A DNA stretch of 64,000 bases, taken from assembly GCA_031546845.1 (NCBI GenBank), contig JAVBJT010000002.1, positions 1-64,000 of the forward strand, written 5' to 3'. The DNA comes from Azoarcus sp031546845. GTDB lineage: Bacteria; Pseudomonadota; Gammaproteobacteria; Burkholderiales; Rhodocyclaceae. The notes under the pieces are model-generated. The model worked only from the letters and a program-made list of their open reading frames with translations. It ran no database searches and had not been told where the DNA came from. Shown here one piece after another: positions 47,176-56,575 of the stretch (positions are counted from its first letter, which is position 1; each line of letters begins with the position of its first letter). The position numbers were made by a program, and so were the translations under genes.

Positions 47176-47388
47176 TCAGTACAGCTTTGGCGGCAGCATC
47201 TGGCCGCGCAGGCGCTTGTGATTGCGCTTGACCGCAGCGGCCAGCTTGCGCTTGCGTTCTGCGGTGGGTTTTTCGTAAAACTCGCGGGAGCGCAGCTCAG
47301 TCAGCACCCCGGTTTTTTCAATGGTGCGCTTGAAGCGGCGAATGGCGACTTCAAACGGCTCGTTTTCTTTGACGCGAATACCCGGCAT
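47176..47388 (-). CDS. rpsU: 30S ribosomal protein S21
   Basis: A 70-residue basic ribosomal protein. The sequence MPGIRVKENEPFEVAIRRFK, the KTGVLTELRSREFYEKPT core and the lysine-rich tail are characteristic. The start at 47388 gives the family length; the frame is open further 5' but not conserved. S21 helps the 30S subunit in initiation. First gene of the macromolecular synthesis operon. Confidence 0.97.
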   Translation of the reverse strand: MPGIRVKENEPFEVAIRRFKRTIEKTGVLTELRSREFYEKPTAERKRKLAAAVKRNHKRLRGQMLPPKLY

Positions 47389-47428
47389 TGCGCGCTTCCT
47401 CGGATGTCTGGTGTACAGAAAGGGGGCG

Positions 47429-47458
47429 AATATAACCGACAAAGACAATGGATGGCAA
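47429..47458 (-). promoter_or_regulatory. Probable sigma70 promoter for rpsU-dnaG-rpoD
   Basis: On the minus strand TTGCCA (47458-47453) and TATATT (47434-47429) are separated by 18 nt. The -10 lies about 40 nt before the rpsU start codon. Confidence 0.5.
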
Positions 47459-47538
47459 GATCGGGTGACGCAGTAACCAGGACACACGGGGAATGATGCG
47501 TGCAAATTCGTCAATTTCTCAAGCCGCCACGCCGCCCG

Positions 47539-48705
47539 TTACTCGCCACCGCCAAGCGCTGTAAGGATTTGGTGGGCGATGGCGACTCTGGCCTCATTGG
47601 GGTAATTTTTGTTGGCCAGGATGACGATCCCCAGCCGTTGCGCCGGAATGAACGCGACATAGGCGCCGAAGCCGTTGGTTGCGCCGGTTTTATTGATCCA
47701 GACGTCTTCCCGCGGTGCTTGCGGCGGTTGTATCGCAGTCACGGGTGTCGCGTTGAGCATTGCCGGCGAGTTGCCCTCCAGCAGCGTCTGCAATGCGGCC
47801 GGGTATGGGTATTGTTCCCATATCAAATCCTGCGTTATCACGCCGGCCTTGAAGTAAGCGGTGTGCGTGTCTGTAATCGCGCGTTGGAGTTTTTCGTCCA
47901 GTTTGACCACGCCCATGTTGGCTTCCATGAAGCGCGTTATGTCGGCGGCGGTTGCCTTGATGCCGTAGGCTTCGGCGGACAGCATGCCGCCTGTCAGCCG
48001 GGCCGGGACGTCGTCTTTCGTGTAGCCCTGTGCGTAGTCGGCCATGCTGGTTGCTGGAACGGCGATGTAGCTGTGCTTCATGCCGAGCGCGGGAAACAGG
48101 CGTTGTTCGATCAGTGTGGCGAAGTCCTGTCCCATGCGCTTTGCCGTTATCTGGCCGAGCATTCCGATGCTGGGGTTGGCGTAAGTTCGGCAGCTTCCCG
48201 GTGCGCAGGTGGGTTCCCAGGTTTTGAGGTACGCCATCAGTTGATCGTCGTTCCGGATCTGTTCCGGTACCTGTAATGGAAACCCGCCCGGTGTGTGGGT
48301 GCCGAGGTTGAGGAGGCTTACGCCGCCAAAATGGCTGTTCCGCAAGGCCGGCAGGTATTTGTCCGTGGTGTCCGACAGGGAAAGTTCGCCATTGACCTGC
48401 GCCCAGGAAGCCAGTGTGGCGGTGAAGGTTTTGCTGATCGATCCGATTTCGAACAGAGTGGTATCGGTGACGGGCTGGCTGGTTTCCGTGGATGCCACGC
48501 CGTAATTGAATACGTAGGACCGGCCTCCGGCGACGATGCCGACGGCGATGCCGGGAATGCGGTACTTCGCCATTGCGGGCTGTATGGCGGTGTCCACCAC
48601 GTGTTCGATGCGGCTTTGCGGGTCATCGGTCGCGTGGCTGGCGGCGGTGGCCGCGAACAGGGCGAGGCAGACGGGTGCCGCAAGGCGGGTGGATTTGAAT
48701 TTCAT
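47539..48705 (-). CDS. Class C beta-lactamase (AmpC type)
   Basis: A 388-residue exported serine beta-lactamase. A signal peptide (about 1-25) is followed by the three class C motifs: S89-I-S-K92 (SxxK), Y175-A-N177 (the YxN motif, usually YSN or YAN) and K339-T-G341. GGFPLQVP after LGTHTPG is typical of the class. Two cysteines (C167, C172) could form a disulfide near the YAN loop. The start at 48705 has GAGAA just upstream. No ampR regulator lies beside it. It is upstream of rpsU on the same strand and 219 nt downstream of the autotransporter gene. Confidence 0.92.
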   Translation of the reverse strand: MKFKSTRLAAPVCLALFAATAASHATDDPQSRIEHVVDTAIQPAMAKYRIPGIAVGIVAGGRSYVFNYGVASTETSQPVTDTTLFEIGSISKTFTATLASWAQVNGELSLSDTTDKYLPALRNSHFGGVSLLNLGTHTPGGFPLQVPEQIRNDDQLMAYLKTWEPTCAPGSCRTYANPSIGMLGQITAKRMGQDFATLIEQRLFPALGMKHSYIAVPATSMADYAQGYTKDDVPARLTGGMLSAEAYGIKATAADITRFMEANMGVVKLDEKLQRAITDTHTAYFKAGVITQDLIWEQYPYPAALQTLLEGNSPAMLNATPVTAIQPPQAPREDVWINKTGATNGFGAYVAFIPAQRLGIVILANKNYPNEARVAIAHQILTALGGGE

Positions 48706-48924
48706 TTCTCGATGGGTTCCAGAATGATGCGCCGCGTGTGGCGGCAGAGTAAGGCGTTCCGGATCGGGCATCCGCGTTTGCCTGCAAGGGAGCGGCTCAA
48801 TGATGAGGGGCTGGCCCGTGCATTCCGGCAAAACGACCGCCGGGCAGGATAGCAAATTTGTTCATGGTCCCCCTCGGGACAATCGGGTGAATTTGTACGG
48901 CACGTGGGCCTTGGCGGGTGTTGC

Positions 48925-51900
48925 TTACCAGTTGTATTTGACTCCGGCGAGCAGCCCGTAGCCACGGTAGCTGTTGCTCCCCTCGCCGCCGCTAAGTGAG
49001 TCCAGCACGTTGGCGTTGCCTCCGCCCACCCCTTGCCGGTAGGCCAGGTGGCCCCATGCCGTGCAGCCCTTGTCTAGCTCGGCCTGTACGCCTAGTTTGA
49101 TTTCGACCACGTTTCTTTGGCCCGTCTGGCTCAGGCTCTGTCCGTCCAGGGTTACGCTGTTGACGTTGCTCTGGTGCCACCAGTTGAGCTCCGCGAAAGG
49201 CTCGATACGGTTGCCTTCCAGATTCGGTTGGTGGGCGTATGCGCGCGCGCCCAGTCGTGTCAGCAGGTTGTTACCTTTATCGGAGGTGACGCGAGTGCCG
49301 CTGATTTCGGTGTGGTCCACGCCCGAGTCGTTGTTGGCGATGACTTGTGCCTGCGGCTCCAGGTACCAACTGCGGCGATCGTCCTTGCTCACCTCGATGG
49401 CGTAGCCCAGTTCCAGCGAACCGGCGATGCTCCATGTGTGATATTTCTCGCTGGCCAGCCACTGGCCGTTAACGCTGTTGTCATAACGCGCTCCTTGTAG
49501 CCAAGTGTCCAGGTACCAGCCGGTGGGCTGGCTGGCGTTTTGATACCAGGTGGCGTACACGCCCACGCTGTAGCCGTCCACCTGGCCCTTGGCATGGTAG
49601 TCGCTCAGGGTGTTGCGGGTGTTGCTGCTGGCGTGGCCGACGCCACCCATCACGCCCAGATGCCAGCGGCTGTCGTCGCTGGCGACCCAGCGGCCGAGTT
49701 CGCCGCCAAATTGCAGCATGCTGAAGGTGGCGCGGGTGCTCAATTGGCCGCCCGCTACGTCGGTGTCGGTATGGTTGGCCGTCATGCGCGCCCAGCCGGC
49801 GCTGTGGCGGCCGGCCGTATCGGCGTCGCTGTCCGATTCCCGCAGGCGCTGGCGCTCGGTGAAGTCCACTTCGCCCAGGCGCTCGTGCAGGGTCATGGTA
49901 TTGAACAGGCCCAGCGCCGCCGCCCGGTTGGCCATGTAGGCGCCTGCTTCGGGGCGAAGCACTTGGGGTGTTGGCGGCGGCGGAGGTGGCGGCGGCGGAG
50001 GCGGAGGTGGCGGAGGTGGCGGAGGTGGCGGAGGTGGCGGAGGTGGCGGAGGAGGAGGTGGCGGAGGAGGTGGCGGAGGAGGAGGTGGCGGTGTCGGTTC
50101 CACGCTTGAGCGTAAGTACCAGTTGCCGTCGCTCGTATCCGTACCGACGCCGTTGTGGTACAGGAAGTAGTCGTAGCTCCCGCTTACGGCGCGGCCTTGC
50201 AGCGCAAAGGCGCCATTGGCGCTGGCTCCGGCATTCTTGTTGAGCACTTCGACCAGCGCAATGCCATTGCCGGTGGTCAGCGCGCCACTGCCGCCGATAT
50301 TGATGATCTGGATTTTAGTGGCGCCTCCCGCTCCGACCTGGGTCGAATCGACGACGAGCATGTCCGATTTGCTGTTACTCCCGCCTTCATTGAGTTGGCT
50401 GTTCAGGATCAGGGTGCCGCCGTTGGAGATGAAAACGCCCCCGCCATCCTGGCCTGGGGTGTGGCCGCCGGTGATCACAAGGGTGTTGCCCACGGCCGGG
50501 CCGCTGCCCAGGTCGATAATGCCGCTGTGGGTAAAGGTCTTCACACCCAGGATCTGGCCTTGCACCGCTCCGCCCAGGGTGGGCAGGTTGGGGGTTGTAC
50601 TCAGTGCGCTGACCAGGGGTTGGTAGGCGCCGGCGGCGTTGAAATTGACGATGCCGCTGGCAGGCTGGGGCACGAGGTTGAGGGTGCCGCTGTTGTCGAT
50701 GCTGTTGGCGCCGCTGGTGCCGAAGTCGCTTACGGCCACGTTCCAGGTATCGCGCGCGCCGCTGCCGGCGCTGGCCGAGAAGCTGCGTAGGTTCCAGGTG
50801 CCCGCGTTGTTCAGGGTGTTGTTGCCGTTATCCAGGCGGAGGGTGCCGGTGATGACGCCGCTGCCAAGGTTGTTGAGCGCTAAGGTTTGGCTCGGACCGG
50901 CTAGGCCGGGTTGGTTGCGAATGGCCAGGTCGCTCATTGCGCCCACGCTGCCGCTGTTGTTCAGGGCGCCGCGCAGGCTATCGAGATCGACGCCGGCGAC
51001 TGAGCCACCCAGGATGGTCGCGCTTGCGTCGATGTCGATCAGACCGTCCTCGGGCATGAGGTTCTGTACGCCTGACAGGCCGTGGCTGGCGTCGATGGCG
51101 GCGTTGGGGCCGATACGCACTTCGCCCGAGCCGGTGGTCGCGCCGCCCGACCACAGCGAGATGGCATTGGAGTGGATGCTTGAAGCTGTGCCCGCGCCGA
51201 TGGTGGCCGTGCCATCGTGATAGTTCAGCAGGTTGCTGGCGGTGCCTTCGGTATTGCGCGAACTGATGACCTCCACTGCGGGGCTGACGCTACCGCTGGT
51301 GCGGATGTCGTTCGAGATGCTAGCGTTGGTACGGCTGCTGGCGGTGTTGAGCAGCACACCGCCAGCCAGGGTGGAGCCGGTGGTGGTGATGGGGCCGCTA
51401 CTGGTGACGTTGCCGCTGTTGCCGCTACCGTTGGAGAGCGCGTAGATACCGCGTGCCTGCGTGCCCGCGGTGGTAATTGCGCCGCTGTTGATGATCTCGG
51501 TATCGCCTGCGCCGCTATGGGTGGAAATGCCATGCCCGTTGCTGCCGCGGGTGATGATTTCGCCGCTGTTCTCGACGGTGACTTTGCCGGCGCCGAAGCC
51601 GCCTAGTGTGCTGTTTGCCGCGATTCCCGACGAATTGTTGCCGTCGACATCGATTTTTGTTCCGGTGAATTCCACATCCACCGTGCCACCGGAACTGTAG
51701 GCGGCAATGCCATTCGCCGAGCCCGAGCCGGTGGGGCCGCCGTGAGTAATCAGTTCGCCGACGGCCGTGATTTTCACGCTGCCGGCGCCGCCAGCCGTGA
51801 AGGCAAGCAGGGCGTTAGCGTTGTCGTTGAATACTTCGACGCGGTTGCCGGTGTAGTTGATCTCCGTATTGCCGCCGTTGTCTGTCAATACGCGAATGCC

Positions 51901-53865
51901 GGAAGCATCTACGCCACGGGTGACGATGTTGCCGGAATAATCCGCTTTCGCCGCGCCGGTTTTAGCGTTGGCATAGATGCCATCCCCTGAGCCATTGTCG
52001 CTGTTGCTCATGTCGATGGCGCCGCTGCCTGTTACCGTGATATCGCCGGGGCCGGCGGTGTCGGCATGAATGCCTTTGTTGCTGCCGCTTGAGCCAGTGC
52101 CGTTGACAGTGATGGCGCCATCGTTTCGCACCAGCACCGCTGCCGCGCTACCGACCCATGTTTGTTGCGCAATAAGGCCGTGGGAGTCTGTGTTTTGAGT
52201 AGTGATTGCGCCGCTGTTAACGACCTTGATCTCTCCAAGACCGGAGGCAAAAATGCCATATGAATTAATGCCGGAGGTGGCGATGGCATTGCTGTTGTCG
52301 ATCGACACGGTGCTGTTGAGCGAGGTGCCGACAATGCCATGGCCGCCTGCCCCGCTGGTTTGGATGATGCCGCTGTTGCCGATGCTGACCGCACCCTCTG
52401 TGGCGCCCCAGATGCCTAGCGTATTGGTGGTGATGCTGCCGCCCGTCTGCTTAAGAGTGACTGCGCCGCCGTCATTGGAGATGCCTTCGATGCCGACGGT
52501 TTTGGAGATGATGGTCGACTGTGAGTCGATGGCAATCGAGGTGCCCAGCGTGGCTGAGCTGCCGCTGGCGTAAATGCCTGCCGAGCCGGTGGCGGTAATG
52601 GTTGTGCCTGCCGTGGTGATGATCTTGACGTTGCCGCCGCCGCTGCTGCCGCTTAGGGCGACGATACCAGCCCCGCCCTTGGTGGCGATGCTGCCGTTGG
52701 CCAAGCGAGCGGTGGCGTCACCCGTGCCGGCGGCTCTGGCCACCAAGCCGTGGCTTTGAGAATCGGGGCTGTTGTTGGTCAGCGCGCCGCCGGCCATGTT
52801 GGCGGTGGCGTTGCCTGTACCGCTGGTCGTGGCGGATATCGCACCACTGTCCAGGGCTCCGTTGATCAGGATGTTGCCGCCGTTTTGCGCGACGGTGGCG
52901 TTGCCGCCGCTGGCTTCGATGCGCATCGCAGCCGAAGCGCCGTTGATCGTGATGTCGCCGGTGTTGGTGATGGTCGCGCTACCCATGCCGCTGGAGCGCT
53001 CGAAAATACCGTGTGCATTTTCGCCGCCGGTAGTGATCTTGCCGGCATTCGTGACGTTGATGGCACCATCGACCGCACTGGCGAAGATGCCGTGCGCGAC
53101 GGTACCGCTGGTGGATACGAGATTGCTGTTGTCGACCGTGACGGTGCCGTTCCCACTGCTGACTACGGCGTTGATCCCTTGCGCATTGTTGCCGGTCGAG
53201 GTGATCGTGCCGCCGTGTAGTGTGGCGAGGACGTTGCCTGAACCCGAGTGCGCGGTGACGGCATAGCCAGCGTCGGCGCCACCGGTGGCGGAATTGGCGG
53301 TAGTGACGCTACCACCGGTTACGCGTAGCGTGGCATCGCCGCTGCCTATGGCATTGACGACGAGACCATAGCCGGTGGTGGTCGATGCGGCCATGTCGAC
53401 CGTGGTGTTGTTTACGATGAGTTCGGCTTTACCTGTGGCATTGTTGCCATGCGAGGCTAGGCCATGCCCGGTCGCGAAGGTCGAACTGATCGAGGAATTG
53501 CTGATAGTTAGCGAAGTGTTGCCGCCAAGGGTGCTGGCTGACAGGTGAATCGCGCCGAATGTGCCGCCGCCGCCATGCGTGACGGTGACACGATCGCCGA
53601 TGAGAGAAACGGTGCCGCTGACGCCCGTGTTGCGGCCGCGCAGATAGCCGCTGTCCAGATTCATGTCAGTGGCGGTAATGGTCGAGTTGCCCGCGAAGCT
53701 CGTGACATGGTTGCCAGTGTCGGTTCCAGTGCAGTTCACCGTGGCCGTGTCAGTTCCGGTGCAGAGGGCGGCCTGTGAGCTTTGGGAGCCTATTGCGCAC
53801 AAGGCCGCGACGATGGCGACATGAACGGGTTTGGACCGGAAGGGAAAGGAGGGCGGGACTCTCAT
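48925..53865 (-). CDS. Large autotransporter with polyproline linker
   Basis: A type Va secretion protein of about 1,646 residues. A signal peptide (VAIVAALCAIGSQSSQA) is followed by a ~1,250-residue passenger made of imperfect Gly/Ser/Asn-rich beta-helix repeats (pattern G-x-I-T-T-x-G-x-x-A-x-G-I). Then come about 40 consecutive prolines and a ~290-residue C-terminal beta-barrel (AGWARMTANHTDTDV onward) ending YGLLAGVKYNW with the expected terminal aromatic. Cysteines occur only near the mature N-terminus. The passenger may be an adhesin; this is inferred. I use ATG 53865; a GTG at 53898 is an alternative. Confidence 0.9.
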   Translation of the reverse strand: MRVPPSFPFRSKPVHVAIVAALCAIGSQSSQAALCTGTDTATVNCTGTDTGNHVTSFAGNSTITATDMNLDSGYLRGRNTGVSGTVSLIGDRVTVTHGGGGTFGAIHLSASTLGGNTSLTISNSSISSTFATGHGLASHGNNATGKAELIVNNTTVDMAASTTTGYGLVVNAIGSGDATLRVTGGSVTTANSATGGADAGYAVTAHSGSGNVLATLHGGTITSTGNNAQGINAVVSSGNGTVTVDNSNLVSTSGTVAHGIFASAVDGAINVTNAGKITTGGENAHGIFERSSGMGSATITNTGDITINGASAAMRIEASGGNATVAQNGGNILINGALDSGAISATTSGTGNATANMAGGALTNNSPDSQSHGLVARAAGTGDATARLANGSIATKGGAGIVALSGSSGGGNVKIITTAGTTITATGSAGIYASGSSATLGTSIAIDSQSTIISKTVGIEGISNDGGAVTLKQTGGSITTNTLGIWGATEGAVSIGNSGIIQTSGAGGHGIVGTSLNSTVSIDNSNAIATSGINSYGIFASGLGEIKVVNSGAITTQNTDSHGLIAQQTWVGSAAAVLVRNDGAITVNGTGSSGSNKGIHADTAGPGDITVTGSGAIDMSNSDNGSGDGIYANAKTGAAKADYSGNIVTRGVDASGIRVLTDNGGNTEINYTGNRVEVFNDNANALLAFTAGGAGSVKITAVGELITHGGPTGSGSANGIAAYSSGGTVDVEFTGTKIDVDGNNSSGIAANSTLGGFGAGKVTVENSGEIITRGSNGHGISTHSGAGDTEIINSGAITTAGTQARGIYALSNGSGNSGNVTSSGPITTTGSTLAGGVLLNTASSRTNASISNDIRTSGSVSPAVEVISSRNTEGTASNLLNYHDGTATIGAGTASSIHSNAISLWSGGATTGSGEVRIGPNAAIDASHGLSGVQNLMPEDGLIDIDASATILGGSVAGVDLDSLRGALNNSGSVGAMSDLAIRNQPGLAGPSQTLALNNLGSGVITGTLRLDNGNNTLNNAGTWNLRSFSASAGSGARDTWNVAVSDFGTSGANSIDNSGTLNLVPQPASGIVNFNAAGAYQPLVSALSTTPNLPTLGGAVQGQILGVKTFTHSGIIDLGSGPAVGNTLVITGGHTPGQDGGGVFISNGGTLILNSQLNEGGSNSKSDMLVVDSTQVGAGGATKIQIINIGGSGALTTGNGIALVEVLNKNAGASANGAFALQGRAVSGSYDYFLYHNGVGTDTSDGNWYLRSSVEPTPPPPPPPPPPPPPPPPPPPPPPPPPPPPPPPPPPPPPPPPTPQVLRPEAGAYMANRAAALGLFNTMTLHERLGEVDFTERQRLRESDSDADTAGRHSAGWARMTANHTDTDVAGGQLSTRATFSMLQFGGELGRWVASDDSRWHLGVMGGVGHASSNTRNTLSDYHAKGQVDGYSVGVYATWYQNASQPTGWYLDTWLQGARYDNSVNGQWLASEKYHTWSIAGSLELGYAIEVSKDDRRSWYLEPQAQVIANNDSGVDHTEISGTRVTSDKGNNLLTRLGARAYAHQPNLEGNRIEPFAELNWWHQSNVNSVTLDGQSLSQTGQRNVVEIKLGVQAELDKGCTAWGHLAYRQGVGGGNANVLDSLSGGEGSNSYRGYGLLAGVKYNW
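49973..50091. repeat. Trinucleotide-based simple repeat coding for polyproline
   Basis: The + strand is a run of GGC/GGA/GGT triplets in 6- and 9-nt units (ggtggcgga repeated), coding about 40 prolines on the minus strand. Copy number changes would stay in frame and alter only linker length. Confidence 0.9.
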
Positions 53866-54255
53866 GCTCGATAAAACAGCTTGCCCGATATGGAACACGG
53901 ATGCGAGGGGTACGTGAATTGAATCACGATATTTAGAGGAAGTTTGAATGAACAGATCACAGTGTTCATCCTCTTTTCCCTGGTTTCGAATGCGGGCGCA
54001 TATCCTCCGTTATCCAGTCCTGCTGCCGAAAAAATATTTCTGGCACGGAAATTCTCATGCGTAAATAAAATTTCTTGTCTTGCCCGCTTGCGCGGTATTT
54101 CCTCCAAATGCCGATCGATTTTGTGTCCGCAAGACCCCGATCATTTTGTATTGGGTTCTTGGCCGATACAGAAGGTTCCAGATAGGGCAAAACTAACTGC
54201 AGGAGTTTGGCGGTGGAGGGCGGTTAAAATGCGCGCCTTGGTCTGAACGGATTCA
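53866..54255. other. AT-rich divergent region between autotransporter and tsaD
   Basis: About 390 nt, more AT-rich than the flanks (for example the AAAATATTTCTGG and AAATAAAATTTCTTG stretches near 54030-54075). It should hold the promoters of both genes. A 100-codon open frame on the + strand (53944-54246) has no protein-like composition and I do not call it a gene. AT-richness makes it a possible H-NS target. Confidence 0.4.
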
Positions 54256-55290
54256 ATGGCAATGAAAGTGTTGGGTATCGAAACGTCCTGTGACGAAACC
54301 GGCGTGGCGGTGTATGACACCGATGCCGGCCTGCTCGGGCATTGCCTGCATTCCCAGATCGACCTGCATGCCGATTACGGTGGTGTGGTGCCTGAACTGG
54401 CGTCGCGCGACCACATCCGGCGTCTGCCGCTGCTGCTGAAACAGACCTTGACCGAAACGGGGCTGAGCGTGGCCGATCTCGATGCCGTCGCCTACACGGC
54501 CGGGCCGGGTTTGTCCGGCGCCTTGCTTGTCGGCGCCAGTGTGGCCGAGGCGTTCGGCATGGCGGCGGGAGTGCCGGTGCTGCCGATCCACCATCTTGAA
54601 GGGCATCTGTTGTCGCCTTTGTTGTCGTCGGAGCCGCCGGTTTTTCCGTTCGTTGCGCTACTGGTGTCCGGCGGCCATACCCAGTTGATGAAGGTCGGCG
54701 GCGTGGGCGATTACGCTTTGCTGGGCGAATCGCTCGACGACGCGGCGGGCGAGGCCTTCGACAAAACCGCCAAGCTGCTCGGGCTGGGCTACCCCGGCGG
54801 CCCGCAACTAGCGGCCCTGGCCGAAAGCGGCCATGCGGGGCGGTTTCGTTTGCCGCGCCCGATGCTGCATTCGGGCGATCTCGATTTCAGTTTCAGCGGC
54901 TTGAAAACCGCTGTGCTGAATGCGGTATCCGCGCCGCAGTGGCAGCCGGAGGCGGCCGCCGATCTGGCCGCCGATTTTCAGGCCGCGGTGATCGATGTTT
55001 TGTGCGCCAAGGCGTTGGCGGCGCTGAAGCAAACCGGCCTACGGACCTTGGTAGTGGCGGGAGGGGTGGGTGCGAACCGTTGCTTGCGTGAACGCTTGGA
55101 TGAAGCGGCCGGGCGCCGAGGGGCGCGTGTGTATTACCCGGAGCCGGCGTTGTGTACCGACAACGGGGCGATGATCGCCTTTGCCGGGGCGCTGCGCTTG
55201 ATGGCCGGCGAACGCCCGGCGGCCGAGGCCGCGACAGTCCGTGTGCGGCCGCGCTGGCCTTTGGCTGACTTGCACCCGCCGGTGCGCTGA
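54256..55290 (+). CDS. tsaD: tRNA N6-threonylcarbamoyladenosine synthase, TsaD
   Basis: A 344-residue ASKHA-fold protein (Gcp/YgjD/Kae1) that, with TsaB, TsaE and TsaC products, makes t6A at position 37 of ANN-decoding tRNAs. The N-terminal VLGIETSCDETGVAVYD, metal-binding HHLEGHLLSPLL, VSGGHTQL, LGESLDDAAGEAFDK and VAGGVGANRCLR are diagnostic. A second in-frame Met at 54262 is possible. In many proteobacteria this gene lies next to rpsU; here about 6.5 kb separate them. Confidence 0.97.
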   Translation: MAMKVLGIETSCDETGVAVYDTDAGLLGHCLHSQIDLHADYGGVVPELASRDHIRRLPLLLKQTLTETGLSVADLDAVAYTAGPGLSGALLVGASVAEAFGMAAGVPVLPIHHLEGHLLSPLLSSEPPVFPFVALLVSGGHTQLMKVGGVGDYALLGESLDDAAGEAFDKTAKLLGLGYPGGPQLAALAESGHAGRFRLPRPMLHSGDLDFSFSGLKTAVLNAVSAPQWQPEAAADLAADFQAAVIDVLCAKALAALKQTGLRTLVVAGGVGANRCLRERLDEAAGRRGARVYYPEPALCTDNGAMIAFAGALRLMAGERPAAEAATVRVRPRWPLADLHPPVR

Positions 55291-55316
55291 GCGCAACGGC
55301 GAGGCGGGTATGAGCG

Positions 55317-55919
55317 CTACGCCTTTTTGCCGCCGATACGGCCTTCGGTGCCGGCCAGCATGCGCTTGATATTGGCGGCATGACGCCAGATCAGGATCGC
55401 GCTCATGACCAGCAGCGCGACGATGACCGGCCCGCCGCCAAGTAGCCAGAATCCGGCCGCCGGTGCGGCGATGGCCGCGGCGATGGCTGCGGCCGAGGAA
55501 TAGCGGCTGGCAAAAGCGCAGCCCAACCAGACGAGGAGGCAAATCGCAGCCAGGCGGAAATCGATGCCGGCAAGCACGCCCAGTGCCGTGGCGACGCCTT
55601 TCCCGCCGTTGAAGCGCAAGAAAACGCTGAACACATGGCCGAAAAAAGCGGCAAGGCCCGCCAGCGCCGCTTCCACGGGCGTGAAACCCAGGCGGGCGGC
55701 GAGCCAGACGGCGAGCCAGCCTTTCAGGCAATCGCCAAGCAGGGTTACGATCGCCGCAGGCTTGCTGCCGCTGCGTAAGACGTTGGTGGCGCCGGGGTTG
55801 CCCGAGCCGTAACGACGAGGGTCTTCCAGGCCGAACAAGCGGCTGCTGACGATGGCGAAGGGGATCGAGCCGAGCAGGTAAGCGCCGGCCAGCAGCAAAA
55901 GCAGGTGCGCTGTGGGCAT
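55317..55919 (-). CDS. plsY: Glycerol-3-phosphate acyltransferase PlsY
   Basis: A 200-residue inner-membrane enzyme with five or six membrane segments that acylates glycerol-3-phosphate from acyl-phosphate (made by PlsX). The family motifs are LLGSIPFAIVSSRLFG, YGSGNPGATNVLRSG and FNGGKGVATALGVLAG. It is convergent with tsaD and divergent from folB. Confidence 0.95.
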   Translation of the reverse strand: MPTAHLLLLLAGAYLLGSIPFAIVSSRLFGLEDPRRYGSGNPGATNVLRSGSKPAAIVTLLGDCLKGWLAVWLAARLGFTPVEAALAGLAAFFGHVFSVFLRFNGGKGVATALGVLAGIDFRLAAICLLVWLGCAFASRYSSAAAIAAAIAAPAAGFWLLGGGPVIVALLVMSAILIWRHAANIKRMLAGTEGRIGGKKA

Positions 55920-55986
55920 GGTTTCTCCGTTAAATTTGTCCGGATTATCCGGGCTAGAATGGCGGCGATTCTAATCGGGAAGCAGC

Positions 55987-56364
55987 ATGGATTTCATTTT
56001 TATCGAAGAACTGCGCGTGCAGGCATGGGTCGGCATTTATTCACGCGAAAAAGCAAGCCCGCAAACGGTAGAGCTCAATCTTACCTTTGGCGTGCCCGAT
56101 AGCGCGGCTGAGCGCGACGATATCGCGGATACGATCAACTATGCCGAGGTAATTGAGCGCGTGCGCAAGGAACTGGGCGAGCGGCATTTCAATTTGATCG
56201 AAACGCTGGGGGAGTTCGTTGTGAATCTGTTGTTCGACGAGTTTGGCGCGCCGTGGGTCAAGATTCGTATCGCCAAGATCGGCGTGATGAAGGATGTGCG
56301 GCGGGTTGGGGTATTTATTCAGCGCGGCAAACAAGGAACGATGCCGCCAGCCGGTATGGAATGA
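55987..56364 (+). CDS. folB: Dihydroneopterin aldolase
   Basis: A 125-residue FolB, which makes 6-hydroxymethyl-dihydropterin in folate synthesis (and may also epimerise). Landmarks are MDFIFIEELRVQAWVGIYSREK, DDIADTINYAEV and HFNLIETLGEFVVNLLF; the active-site Glu is in ...IETLGE. Short intergenic region with plsY (67 nt) likely holds divergent promoters. Confidence 0.95.
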   Translation: MDFIFIEELRVQAWVGIYSREKASPQTVELNLTFGVPDSAAERDDIADTINYAEVIERVRKELGERHFNLIETLGEFVVNLLFDEFGAPWVKIRIAKIGVMKDVRRVGVFIQRGKQGTMPPAGME

Positions 56365-56417
56365 GGCGCGAACGGGGCACCGTCCACACATTTTGTGCTT
56401 TGTGGCACTGCGAAATA

Positions 56418-56456
56418 AAAAATGCCGCTGACTGTTTCAGCGGCATTTTTATTTTT
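56418..56456. terminator. Strong terminator after folB
   Basis: A 14-bp stem AAAAATGCCGCTGA / TCAGCGGCATTTTT (56418-56431 and 56437-56450, 5-nt loop), followed by ATTTTTT. Both arms carry A/T tracts, so it can work in both directions (folB and the H-NS gene are convergent). Confidence 0.92.
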
Positions 56457-56575
56457 TCGTGATATTTCACACACTTTGGAAGCCGGATCGATTCATACGG
56501 CTTCGCCTTCAACCGGATAACTTCGTTGGGCCGCCTTGTTAGCGGGTCGAACGAGCGGTCGAATGCAAATCCGTA

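Noticed and set aside
50640..53700. Repeats in the autotransporter passenger as a possible CRISPR or DNA repeat array
   Set aside because: The repetition is at protein level (beta-helix rungs), irregular in DNA, with no spacer pattern.
53944..54246. 100-codon open frame before tsaD
   Set aside because: No ribosome site, no protein-like composition, and it covers the expected promoter region.
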